Shown piece by piece: positions 1 through 11,468 of a DNA stretch of 64,000 bases (position 1 is the stretch's first letter; every line of letters begins with the position of its first letter). Position numbers and translations under genes: made by a program. The stretch comes from Pomphorhynchus laevis. Its lineage: Eukaryota > Acanthocephala > Palaeacanthocephala > Echinorhynchida > Pomphorhynchidae. Location of the stretch: assembly GCA_012934845.2 (NCBI GenBank), contig WNNJ02001023.1, positions 36,667 to 100,666 of the forward strand, read 5' to 3'. Below the pieces are notes generated by a model, which made no database searches, was not told the origin of the DNA, and worked only from the letters and a program-made list of their open reading frames with translations.

Positions 1-1007
1 AATATTAATTAATATTATAAATATTAATTAATATTAATATTTAATTAATATTTATTATTCAATTGTTATTTATTTTTTTAAAGTTGATTCGACTGAATTA
101 AACGTCAATTTTATTTGAATAAACTATCCAAAAAATACGGAAATAAATATGTTTTGTACTATATCCTTCAAAATTATCATGTAACTGTAAATATCAGTTA
201 CTAATATTAAATTTAAATATTATTTAATGTTAATTTTAAATTAATATTTAATTATATCTGTATAATATTGAAAATTTAGTATTATTCATCTAGAATACAA
301 ACAATGTCAAAATAATATTTAATAAAAACATATTGTTAAAACATATTACAACATAATCGAAAAGAACAATTTTATATTTTGTAAAATCTTTGATATAAAC
401 CGGCAAATTGGTTTTTTTAAAAGTAAAGAATTATAAAATATTTTGTATTAATATATTTTATAAAAAGATATAATATTTATTAAATATTTATCAAAAAATC
501 CAAAATAAGGATTCATTATTTCTCAAATTTGCTCTATGCAGGATTATGTTAAGTTTATTTTCAAAGATTTTGGTAAATTTTTGAGATTATATAATAAATT
601 ATTGCCTGAAATCATTTATTTCGATTGCTAACAATCGAAATCGAAAAGAAAATTAAAGTCCGAATTGTATTTTATAGTGAGCTTTAGAAGTTCATATCAT
701 GATGGCATGTTCTTTATTATGTTTGTTCCTATCATTTGTTCATCGTGATGGTAATAAATCGTCAATTAAATCAACAAATTGTTGATTGTCTCTTATTTTA
801 TTTATTTTTACAAAAAAAACGATCCTTAAGTGAGTTTTCTAAGTCGCAAAAGCGATCTTTTTACAAACAATTAAACACTAGAAGATTGAATCTGAAGTTG
901 GAAAATGAACCAAAGGGTATAAAATAAAATGCAAGAGGAACTAAAAGTCATCAATACTATAAAGTCTTTAATTTCTAGATTTTAAATTTTTTATTTTTCA
1001 CATGTAG
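1..1007 (+). other. AT-rich non-coding DNA, upstream intron of the ATPase gene
   Basis: No exon of the ATPase is visible here. The first recognisable exon starts at 1008 in phase 1, so the preceding exon, expected to encode the conserved TGDGVNDSPAL segment, lies left of the window. A 63-codon open frame at 736-927 is Lys/Asn/Leu-rich and matches nothing I know. Confidence 0.6.
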
Positions 1008-4000
1008 GAGTAGCAATGGGTATCACTGGCAGTGATGTAAGTAAACAAACGGCTGATATGATCTTACTTGATGATAATTTCGCATCTATTGTTGTCGGTG
1101 TTGAGGAAGGTTAACAAAATATAAAATTTAATTCGAATGCTTGTATTTTTATTAATTAGGTCGTTTAATATTTGACAATCTGAAAAAGTCAATTGCGTAT
1201 ACATTAACATCTAACATTCCCGAAATAATGCCATTCTTGGTTTTCATTTTATGCGGTATTCCTTTGCCTCTTGATACGATCACTATTCTATTCATTGACT
1301 TGGGTACTGATATGGTACCTGCTATAAGCTTGGCTTACGAAAAAGCCGAATTAGATATTATGCAGCGAAAACCAAGAAATCCAAGAACAGATAATTTAGT
1401 GAATCAAAGGTTAGAAATTATTTTAGGCTACGTTTTAAAATAATTTAATTATTAACGATAATTAATTTTAAATTATATAAAATTTTAACGAATTATTATT
1501 TTCGATTATAATTTGATTACTATCATTTAATTATTTTAGCTTAAGTTTAAAATATATAGAGCTGAATGCTCACATTTTCATTAACATTCAAATTGCTGGA
1601 TTTGATCGCTTCTTGATAATAATTTGTTTTCTTTGCTGTAATAAAACAGGCGTTTTCTTTAAAAACTAGTACTAAAATGAACAAACATCAATAACAAATC
1701 TTAAAGTTATTTAATAGCTTATTTATGTGCGTAACAAATTATAGCAAAACATTATTATGCTATTTATTCTTATATTTTGACAAAATCAGTTGTCTACCAA
1801 CACATTTTGCCTTTTCCAGTTTTTTGTCGATATAGACATGTTTTTTTTCGATATAGAATTGATAACCTAATTTATTAATTTGTTGTTTAACACAAATATT
1901 ATTTGTACTTTTGCATTTAACCTTCTTTTATTTGAATTTTATCTTGGAACTTAATGAAATTATATTCGAAACAAATAATTATTAAATAAAAAAATATTAT
2001 TTCTTAATTACGGAAAACGAATATGAAACGAAAAAGGAATTGTATCAGTTGTCATGATGACTCATCGATAAAATATTGATATTTTTTATGATTATTTAGT
2101 AATTTAATTTTGTAATAATTTGCTTAGAATTTAATTGAATATTTGTAAGAAAATATGGCATTTGCTTTAAAAAATATTTATTTTTAAATTTCAACAAGAT
2201 TTGATGAGAAAATTAGACTAATTTTTATTTTTAAATATAATGTAAATTTTTATTTTTGTTTGACCTTATTTTTATTTGACAGTTTGATAGAAGTGTTACA
2301 AGTCAAGTAACACAGGTTTCTTCTTTGATAGAAAATTGTGCAGATATGATAGTAGATGAGAGCATTAACTGGATGAGAGTTGATGTAATTACCATTTACT
2401 AATTTAACTTTTAAAGTATTTTTTACTTTTAAAATAGATAACTTTTAAATATATTTAACTTTTAACTCTAAGACATAACATAGCGTAAATAATATGGCAA
2501 AAATTGATAATATTTTGTCATAATATAGAAAAAACATAAATAAATATAGAAATTGATTTGATAACTTGAATTGAATCTTCGAACATTATTAAAATCATTA
2601 TTATCTTCAAACAATATTAAAACGTTTTACTGTAAAGTGCAATTTGACGTCTTCTCTTGAATTATAAATTTGATAAATTTATGATTTCAGGAATAATTTA
2701 AATAAATTTAAATTAATTATAAATTAATAATTTAATTATTAATAATAATAATTAAATTATATCTTATTATTTAATAATAAGATATTAAGCTAAGTGTGTT
2801 AATTATTAGGCTAATTTCCATGGCATATGGTCAAATTGGAATGATGCAGGCTTCAGCTGGATTTCTTATATATTACATAATAACAACTCAAAATGGGTTT
2901 CTTCCTAGCAGGCTGCTCGATTTAAGAGTAGGATGGGAGTCGCGAGTGCTGAACGACTTACAAGACTCGTACGGACAAGAATGGGTAATTTTGATGTGAA
3001 GAAAATTACGATATATTTATTTGTTACAGACATATCAAGATCGTAAGATATTAGAGGCCACAGCCCAAACTTCATTCTTCTTGGCAATTGTTATCGTTCA
3101 ATGGGCAGATTTAATTATATGTAAAACTCGTCGTCTATCTCTGTTCCAGCACGGTATTAGGTAAGAATTTATATCTAGCATTTCACGTTTTCATCACTAA
3201 GTATTTGGCTTTAGTAACAACGTCTTAAATTTCGCATTGCTATTTGAAACACTTCTTGCATTTGTTCTAATATACACTCCTGTCCTCAACTTTAACCTGA
3301 GCCTATATCATATATTGTAAGTATTATTTAATTATGCTTATTTGATATAAATTCAAAATTTCTCTTCTTAAGCCAACACATAGTTTTCTCCAATTTTAAG
3401 TATTTTTTATCTATTAAGAATTAATATATAAGATAATAATAAATATTCCTTTGAATAAAATGTAAAAATTAAATATTTCTACTAAAATCAAAAAATAAAT
3501 ATTTACAACAGTAGAATTAAGTTAACTGTAAACAAATTCAACAGGTAATCAAATTTCCATCTATGTTTAATTCTAAGAATTTGTATATTAATTTCAATGT
3601 TAAATATCAAACTAAGTATTAGCCTGCTAAAATTAAGTTAATTGTAGGTAAAGAGCTTTCAATAGGTAAAGGTGATAAAATAAAATCAAAAATAACTGAA
3701 TCCATTTTTTTAATTTGAAATTTTGGAGCATCATCAATGAAAAAGCTTTCAATACTTTAAAAAAACTTAAAATTTTAAACTTTTAGTTTCTATTCCGTAA
3801 AGTTTATTTGATTGAACTAAACCGTTAAGCACATTCAAATGAACTATCATCTAAGGTACAAAAATAAAAATACTTTCTATTATTTCTTTCGAAAATTACT
3901 AAATAACTGTAAATATTTAATATTTATACGAAATACAAATATTAAAATTATATTATTTATATTTATAAATATAAATATTAGATAGATACCTTTATTGTGG

Positions 4001-5611
4001 TCTCATTCAAAAAGAACATTTAGAATTTTGAATAAGGATCAACATACACAAATTTATTTTATATCTCGCTATCTGATATTAGCATCAACTAAAAAACGTA
4101 CTTTTTGATTATAACGATTTGATGTACATATGGTACGTGTTTTATTACTTTATTGAATTTCGAGGTACGATCAATAAAATACTAATTTTTTTATATTTCG
4201 TTAGCTGTGTGGCTAACATAATCAGAAACAAAAGTTGACCCCGCTTTAATATTACAAATTTATAAAATAGATCGACATCAGTTATTTTAAATCATCTGAC
4301 AGTGTTATGAATCCACAGGTCTGAAATTAATTAGTTCTAATTTATCTTCCTTCATATTCCAAAAAAAATACGAATAAAAGTTTTGATTTTATTGACTAAA
4401 ATATACAAGTTTTATTTCAACCACTATAGACATTATATTACTAAATAAAGTTATTAAATAAAGATAGACTTTATTTAATAACGGTTGTATATTTTGCATT
4501 TACCGTGCAAAATAAATTATGTAATAGAAGAGGGAAAGTTACAAAATTAATTTCATAAAGATCAATGGCTTAATAACATGATGCTAAAAGCAGCTAGTAA
4601 AATTTAAAAAAAATAAATTATTGATTTATTTTGATTTACTTATTAATGTTTTATCCATTTAGCAATTTATGTACTACTTTTCTTAAAGTCCACTTTACAT
4701 AAGTTAGAAAATAACTGGCGTTGCTTTTCTTTATAAATTTGGAATTTTTGAGCAGGGTCAACAGACAAATACATTTTTATACTAGCAACATCAGCAAAAC
4801 AAAACACTATTTGTTCAGCGATTTGTGTTTTGCTAATTTTACTCCTAAGGCCGTATATAAAATTGGTGAATGAATAAAACATAAAATATAAACGTATATA
4901 TAATATTACAAATATAATAAATATATTATTAAATATAAATATAAATAACTTATTTAAAACATTTATATAATAAATTTTATTTTCTGTTCAAAAATTTTAA
5001 AACACATTTATGTAAAGTAATATTTTAGGTGAGGTAATTTCACGTAGATAATATTTTTTCCAGGACAATATTATCATAAGGGTAAAATACAAATTCTATT
5101 TGATATAGTTCAAGATATGAACAAACTTTACAAATTCTATTTGATGTAGTTGATAATTCTTACTTAAAACGTGAGAATAATCAAGTAAAATCAATAAAGA
5201 TAAGTTATATGTCTGTTAATTTATTTTGAATAAAGGTATTTTCTAAAAACTTGTAACATAAATATTTGAACAATACATGATTCGATAAGTGCTTGGCAAT
5301 ATTGCCAGCGACATTACTATATTTATTTAACGATAACCTTGCATATTCTGAATATGTAAAACTAATGTAACGGAGTGGTTGAAGAAACTCCATTCCTGGT
5401 TGATAGCCAACTTTGGGAAAATATTCAATAACTCATATAATGCGATAAACTTGATTTTTTATGTTATAGAGAAGTTTACTTTCTTTTTAGCTACATGTGG
5501 TATCTTGTTCCTGTTCCATACGCAATCTTAATATTTATATTTGATGAAATCAGAAAATTCCTTCTCCGGAGAAGACCTGGTGGATTTGTTGAACGCGAAA
5601 CTTACTATTAA
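1008..5611 (+). CDS. Na+/K+-ATPase alpha subunit, C-terminal part (six exons; 5' end outside window)
   Basis: This is the C-terminal third of a P-type (P2C) cation ATPase, which couples ATP hydrolysis to Na+ export and K+ import at the plasma membrane. Exons are 1008-1109, 1160-1409, 2810-2984, 3030-3160, 3215-3316 and 5491-5611, all with GT/AG junctions and consistent phase. They give about 292 residues. The first exon carries the hinge segment [18 protein letters not shown] and then [11 protein letters not shown]. The second has the M5-M6 segment with [16 protein letters not shown], whose acidic residues line the ion site. The last ends [14 protein letters not shown], the typical alpha-subunit terminus that controls Na+ affinity. 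The M7-M10 part diverges more (for example [15 protein letters not shown]), and the tail is some 15 residues shorter than vertebrate alpha. Introns are 50, 1400, 45, 54 and 2174 bp. Family assignment is firm; a close H+/K+-type paralogue cannot be fully excluded. Confidence 0.93.
1410..2809 (+). other. Intron 2 of the ATPase gene, with one exon-like segment
   Basis: This is a 1.4 kb AT-rich intron. The only structured part is 2283-2384: 102 nt preceded by a pyrimidine-rich tract and AG, followed by GT, and open for 34 codons in one frame. Read in the phase of the ATPase mRNA it meets a stop after about nine codons. No repeat or RNA gene was recognised in the remainder. Confidence 0.5.
3317..5490 (+). 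other. Intron 5 of the ATPase gene
   Basis: This 2.2 kb AT-rich intron lies between the exon ending at 3316 and the terminal exon at 5491. Short open frames on the minus strand (4667-4882, 5205-5393) have host-like base composition and no family resemblance. I see no transposon or RNA gene in it. Confidence 0.6.
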
Positions 5612-6721
5612 TACAGTAAATGTGGAATACATCCCAGAAGTAAAACTAATTATCGTGTTGTTGTAATAAAAATGTCATGATATCTATTCTGTTGATGTCT
5701 TGTCGTCAAATAAATACAGCAATTAAATTGAATTGCGTTTTTTCCATTAAAATAATCATTTTTTTCAAAATCGTTGCAATTAATAATTCAAAAAACTGCT
5801 ACACGCATGTATATGCAAAGGAATGAATTCTGATTTCCGGTAAACTGTTGTCCCAAATAAACCATTAGGTTATCCAATAAATATTTCGTATATATAGCGA
5901 CAGTAGAACAGAAGATTCACGAGTGACTGATCCAACCAACTAGCTTTAATATTAGTCATGAAAAGATTTGCGTAGGTCGCTGGCATGGTAGTGTTCATGA
6001 CCGTACCTGATATTTAATGAAAATGTTCGTCTTCAAACTTAAGATAATTATTTGATAGAACGATTTCTAAAAATGTTAAATAAATTCTCTCCGTTTCACA
6101 TTATGCTGTGCTCTTTGCAATGCATGATCAATGTACTCAGAATCCTGTATTTGGATGTGACTTTATAAAAATTCTATATCCGAAGTAACTAGCAAAGAAC
6201 CGAAGAGCCAGGTCTGTTTGCAATTTTCGACATTCTGCAAAAATGACAGCGAACTTCCCATGTAAGATGGAAGTGTTAGTTTATTCCTATTTGTTTTATC
6301 ATATTTATTTGTTTATTCCTATTCGTTTATTTGTCTATTTGTTTATTCCTATTTATTTATTTATCTATTTGTTTATTCCTATTTATTTGTATAATTTTTT
6401 TGTTATAGTTTATTCGGATTAAGAAACAACTAGTTGTGAATAGTAATATTTGTCTGCTCAATATTTGCGAATTTTATCAGACAAATTTGATATAAATTCA
6501 AAACGATTATAGCCATCGGCTTGTGGAAATGTCACGACAATTTAAAAAAAAGCGAATAAAATGAATAGTAACTTAATTAATGATGACGATTACAATTAAT
6601 GTTGCCAAGATAAAGTTCGGAAGTTTAGAAAGATAAATGATCCGATATCATTTTCGTATGACGTTATCTAAAATGCAGATGAAGTGCAGATTTTGCAGAT
6701 GAGACGGGATTTCGCTCTCTT
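5612..6721. other. Intergenic region between the ATPase gene and LINE-A1
   Basis: AT-rich sequence without a recognisable gene. It contains a short minisatellite (6272-6392, listed separately) and otherwise nothing I can assign. Base composition changes abruptly to GC-richer at 6722, where LINE-A1 begins. Confidence 0.5.
6272..6392. repeat. Degenerate minisatellite, TTTGTTTATTCCTA core
   Basis: The core TTTGTTTATTCCTA recurs about four times with ATTTATTT-type linkers, in units of roughly 30-40 bp. Simple-sequence expansion in intergenic DNA. Confidence 0.6.
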
Positions 6722-6724
6722 CCA

Positions 6725-8951
6725 CCCGGGGTCTTTTACCCCCCTCCGAAGAATTCAATCGGCGCAGACTATGCTGGATAAACGAGAGACGATGAGCTTA
6801 AGAAACAGCCTTTGCTCTGGGGGACGTCCTCTAGAAAAGAATAATTCCGAGATAGCTCAGGTGCCCCAAAGGCGCACCTGGGTTTTCCCTTTCAACGACA
6901 GATGCTGAGCCCGTTTTAAGGCCCGCCTAGCTTTCTTCAGGATACGTTTAAGTATATCCAGGTCAGCTTTCGCCGACCAGTTCACCAAAACGGTGAACCC
7001 CAGGTATTTTACTCGACTTGTGAAGGTGGAAATTGGTTCAGACGCAAATAAGGAGTAGAGCGCAGAGAGTGCTTATCTCTTAAGTTTTTGCTTTGTAGCA
7101 GGGATGCCATGAAAGACAATCGCCTGTGATTTGACGGAGGAGTTTAAAATAAGGTTGGATTTGGGTAACTGGTCTTTAATCTTAAGAAGAAACGGCTGAT
7201 GTCAGAGACTACGTCTTTGCACCTGCGTCCAGAGAACAGGGCTGTGGTATCATCAGTGTATACCACTAGAATTGTTCGCGTTTTAATATTTTAAAGAGTA
7301 CAATGGCGGCAGCAAGAAATAAGATAAGAAAAACAGGAGAGCCTTGAGGCACACCCATAATAGGGTAGAACTGACGCACATAATGGTCGTCTTCATAATA
7401 GAATCGCTTGGTGTATAGCAGTATCTCCACCGTGTTAACAATTCTCGCAGGCAACCCGATGGACCTGAGAGAAGAGATTACAAAGGAAATGGAGATGCGG
7501 TCAAATGCAGCAGCAAAGTCAAGAAAAACAGCCACAACTAAACGATGGCTATGCTTCCGACAAAACTGCTCCACTTCACTTACTGCTGAATGGACCGAGC
7601 GACCTTTAACGAACCCATGAAAACCTGGAGGGATCAAATTACGCCTACTCAGATGGTCGCGGATTTTACGCCCAAGCGCGTTTTCGTAAATCGACAAGAG
7701 GGCATTTTGAATCGAAATAGGTCGCGGAATAGAGCGACGGATTTGGAGGTGCCCGGAAGTGGACCCCAAGAGTTGAGAATATCAGTGGCAGATAGATCCC
7801 TACTCCTGAAGTTACGCCAAGGCGTGATTGGTTGAGGTGATTGCGTGGCTCGATAGTGGTGTAGGGCTAGTGACTCCTCTAAAACTTTTTCAAGGCCTAT
7901 ACTACCGATCCAACCAAACGCCTTATCCTTCCAACAAACAAACTTCTCCTTCTTGAAAATCTTCCAAAATGAAGACTGAGAAGGGTTAAGACGGGCAATA
8001 CTCGCCCCATTCCTACTCAGCTGGAACCTATATCTAATGCTCCAGTATTCATTCGAGAGGGTCTGTCTGGCTGAAGCAGAGAGATTAGGGAGGTTCAGTA
8101 ATTTAGCTAGGACCTTTAGTTTTGTCGGAGTAGGATTGTATAAGCGACCTTTATAGGTAGTCGATAAAATCGCGGTAGCTTGTAAAAAGAGGTAGTATTA
8201 AATTCGGTAAGGCTCTCATTTCATATTCGGGGAAAGAGTTGAATAGCCGCATGAAAGCGGGCCACTCTAACCGGATCTAAGTGAAACCACCTCTAAGCAA
8301 CGTATACTCCTCAATTCTTCAACGAATTAGGTCATGAGAGGTGGGCAATTGCTGGCGCGACTGCTCCTTACAGAGAGGTTTATGCAACCACCTCGGGTGA
8401 AGCAGTAAAATGTCGAGGATTGAATTTGTTGATGTTGAATTAAAGGTGAGGGAGAGTGGTTTATGAATAAGATAATCGTTCCTAGCTCTGCGAAGTGCTG
8501 CGTTGATCCAGCGACCAGTTCTGTCGTTGAAGTCTTCAAGTATCATGTCATAGCCGCTATCAATAATGCCATCCGGGATGTCACGGTTCTTGTGAATCTC
8601 CCCTGGACGTATGTATACATTGGCTAGTCTGAGGCGTTTACCGTTCTGACAGAGTGAAACTATCAAACAAGACATGGCTGGACACGAGTAATTAAATAGG
8701 AAGGAAGACCTCAGGGAGCATTTAACTAAGGTCAAGAGTCCTTGAGATGAAGAGGAATGAGGTGGGGGAGTATAGTGAGAATATATGTGCTTTGGAATAA
8801 ATCGCGTAATGTCCTGGGGGATACGGATAGACTGCGTCTCCTGAAGGACTATCACATCTGACTCTCTACCAGATAAAAGTCTAAGGGCAGAAGCACCTCC
8901 CGAATTCCACTAAAGGATATTCAGTGAAAAAGGCTCACGAGTACTCTGCAT
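6725..8951 (-). pseudogene. LINE-A1 ORF2 (AP endonuclease plus reverse transcriptase), broken
   Basis: The endonuclease half is open at 8319-8855 and shows VIVLQETQSIR, NVYIRPGEIH and DFNDRTGRW. The conserved GDFND has become EDFND. The RT half at 7266-7769 shows RPISIQNALLSIYENAL, FLDFAAAFDRIS and GVPQGSP. The segment between them is out of frame, as is the RT end. No RNase H domain follows the RT. The frame ends within a few tens of bases of the element's 3' terminus. Confidence 0.82.
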
Positions 8952-8999
8952 TGTGATGGGCTAGTTGCATGGGGGAATGCCTACCTAGACAGAGCTAGG

Positions 9000-10088
9000 T
9001 GGAGGGAGGATGACCCCCCTCCCCACCACTAGTTTCTTCAGGGGTCGGTACTTGTCCCTGGGCAATATCTTCATTTCCCCATATTTTGGTCTTGAGGAGC
9101 TTCCCGATCTTGATTGGGGTACGGGATGGGCCGAGCCCCCCCCTTTTTCTTCGATACAGGAATAATCGATGACGCTGGCACTGCAGGATTCGTGTTAACG
9201 GCCCTAATGGCCATCAGGATGAAACTTTCTGTTTCTTGTGTGAGGCTTCTATTTTTAGGTCCACCAATTTAGTGATCTCAGAGTCGTCCATCCGATGTGA
9301 ACCTGCGATGTTTAAATAGAAGGTGGATGTTTTGGTATTGGACGGCCGAACAAATTGAGCTTTGTAAGCCTTAAACTCAAGGCAGGACCTGCGCCAATCC
9401 AGATGGCTCCCTTCTTAGTTAATACATGATGGGAGGGCCTTGCAGGAGTCGTTGGAAGAAAGGGAAGAACATCTGGCGGATCCCCATTTGTGACACCGGC
9501 TGCAGTGGGGTTAGGTAAACTCGTAGATGTCCACAATCGAAAAGTGTAGATTAAATCCCATGAAAGGGTTTGATGCTGATTTAGAGAGAACTTCCGCTCT
9601 GTCGACAGAGGCGGAACAGAAACCTACTGTATAGGGTTACCATCCCTACCCAGTATTTGTCGTAGATTGGAAACCTGGAATCTGTCTATGAGGACAATTT
9701 TATCTTCGTCTTCTAACGAGCACGGAAGGTTATTTATTTTTAATTACGCCATAATAGGCTTAACAATTTTATCCCCTTCTTCTTTGAGATTTTTTGAGAA
9801 GTAGTCAGAATAAGTAATTAGTAGGTCTGACGATACAAAGGAGATTTTAATCTCTCCTGGAAAAAAGTTTGACTTTGTTGAAAAGAACTCTGTTCTTGTA
9901 AATGTTAGAAAAATCTCGTAAAAATGTATTGTATAATTGATATTTAGCTATAGTTTTCATAGGTTTAATGATGATTAAGTTCTTCATTTTCGGGATGGGG
10001 GGAGTACCTCCCCATCATTTGATGAACACAAAACGTTACCGACCTTAGTAGTTGGAGTAATCGTTGTAGAAGAATCAAAACTCACCAT
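9000..10088 (-). pseudogene. LINE-A1 ORF1 (gag-like nucleic-acid-binding protein), broken
   Basis: Starting at ATG 10088, the frame reads into DGEVLPPSRKMKNLIIIKPM and then YNTFLRDFSN, which aligns with DKGILPPISK and FQTFLRDFIS of copy A2. Downstream pieces in other frames include NNLPCSLEDEDK and WRRSCLEFKAYK, the latter matching the last zinc-knuckle region of A2. ORF1 proteins of this type coat the element RNA. Several frameshifts break it. The 3' limit is approximate. Confidence 0.7.
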
Positions 10089-10305
10089 TTTCTCACCGTG
10101 GAAATTGTGAAAATTTGCATTGGAAATTGTAACCTTTGAAGGCTCCGACTGCATGCTTTGTTCGTGAAATTTTTTTTATTTTGCAATCTCATATGACTAT
10201 TATAATGTTCTTCTCTAATAAGAATTTTGAGTAAAATGTCATGCATGTCGGAGCTTCAAAGCTCGTTATTTTGCAACGATTTTCAAGCAAACAAGGAAGA
10301 AGCGA

Positions 10306-11440
10306 ATGTTCCTGGTCATCAATTCTCTTCAAAATGTAGGACGGACTCAAGTAAGTAGTGATTTTTTTCTGGACTCGGATAAGGGGATATTACCCCCTAT
10401 TTCAAAGCTAGCACACTTGTGCATAATACAAGCGTCGAAACCTATAGAAAAACATAACCTGTTCCAAACGTTTCTTCGTGATTTTATTAGTCTTCACGAC
10501 AAAATAGTTATATTTAACTCTGTTAAGGTTTATCCCAACTCAGTGAAGATTTCTTTTACTAACGCCTCAATATTGGATGAGTATAAGGCTTATTTCGAGG
10601 AGCATTATCTTGATCACGGGTTGATCACTATCAAGCCGCTCCAATGTAGCCTTAAGATTTCGAACTTTCCACTGTACTTAGACGAGGATGACTCGAACAA
10701 ACTCAAGAGTCGCTTCAAATTGCACTCAGTTAGGCAACCACTGGGGAAGAGGGCGAGCCCCTCCTAGTTGGGTTTGCGAATGCTGACTTAGATAATGGAC
10801 TACTATTATCCCGTTCCTCAGGCAACCCCTTTATGGGTTTTAACTTAAAATTTACAATAATTGAGGAAGACAGATGGACGTTCCCCCACTGTCAAAGATG
10901 CCACTGCTGGGGACATTGGGGGTCTACATGCAGTAAGGCCCAAACATGTGGGGTATGTGGAACGACTGAGTGTACTACATAGTCTGCAATGAAAAATGTC
11001 TGGCACCCCCTCGTGCATTAACTGCCGTGGGGATCATCCTGCATGGTCGCGCAAGTGCGCCTCATTCAAGAAATATCGTCAACGATTTATAAAAACCCCG
11101 TCTCACTCCTATGTAGAAGCTACTGCTCCAGTCGGAATGTCTAACAACGACATCCTTACACTTTTGGCGAATCAAAAACGCACAATCATCGCTGAGCTAA
11201 AGGCCTTTTTTATCACTCTGGTCACTCCTACTGTCACTCAGGTTCCAGTAGACCTAAAGACAAACCCCGAACTAAGAAGAGGGGGTTCTGCCAGAATGGT
11301 TACCCCCACTTAAGGTGGGAAAGATTTTAAAAGACTTGAGTACTTCGCATGGAAATGAAGATATTGCCTTGGAAGATTTGACCTGTGATGGGGTTAGTGG
11401 CAAGGGGGCAACCCTCTTGCACCTAATTCTGTCTAGGTTG
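10306..11440 (+). pseudogene. LINE-A2 ORF1, gag-like with CCHC zinc knuckles, frameshifted
   Basis: The frame opens at ATG 10306 (MFLVINSLQNVG). After a region resembling an RNA-binding fold, it runs through a frameshift near 10760 into EEDRWTFPHCQRCHCWGHWG. That segment gives a perfect CX2CX4HX4C knuckle (CQRCHCWGHWGSTC), followed by CGVCG. A further frameshift leads to CINCRGDHPAWSRKC at about 11020-11065, the third knuckle typical of I/Jockey-type ORF1 proteins. The protein would bind element RNA and act as a chaperone. The start choice is supported by the corresponding ATG in A1. The 3' limit is uncertain. Confidence 0.8.
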
Positions 11441-11468
11441 GTATCCCCCTTCCAACTAATTTAACACC

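Larger units (their letters stand above)
6722..10157 (-). mobile_element. LINE-A1: I/Jockey-like non-LTR retrotransposon, near full length, decayed
   Basis: A minus-strand copy of family A of about 3.4 kb. From its 5' end (10157) it shows a 5' UTR that also begins copy A2, an ORF1 starting at ATG 10088, an endonuclease-RT ORF2 starting near 8951, and a 3' end at 6722. That end (GGGTGG in sense) is shared with copies A2 (13732) and A3 (37475), which fixes the boundary. It faces A2 head to head. Both ORFs are interrupted by frameshifts and stops. Being GC-richer than the host, it stands out clearly. Family placement rests on the CCHC-bearing ORF1 and an EN of the LQETQSIR type; the exact clade is not certain. 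Confidence 0.88.

Noticed and set aside
736-927. 63-codon frame left of the first ATPase exon
   Set aside because: No similarity to the expected upstream ATPase exon, no splice context, biased composition.
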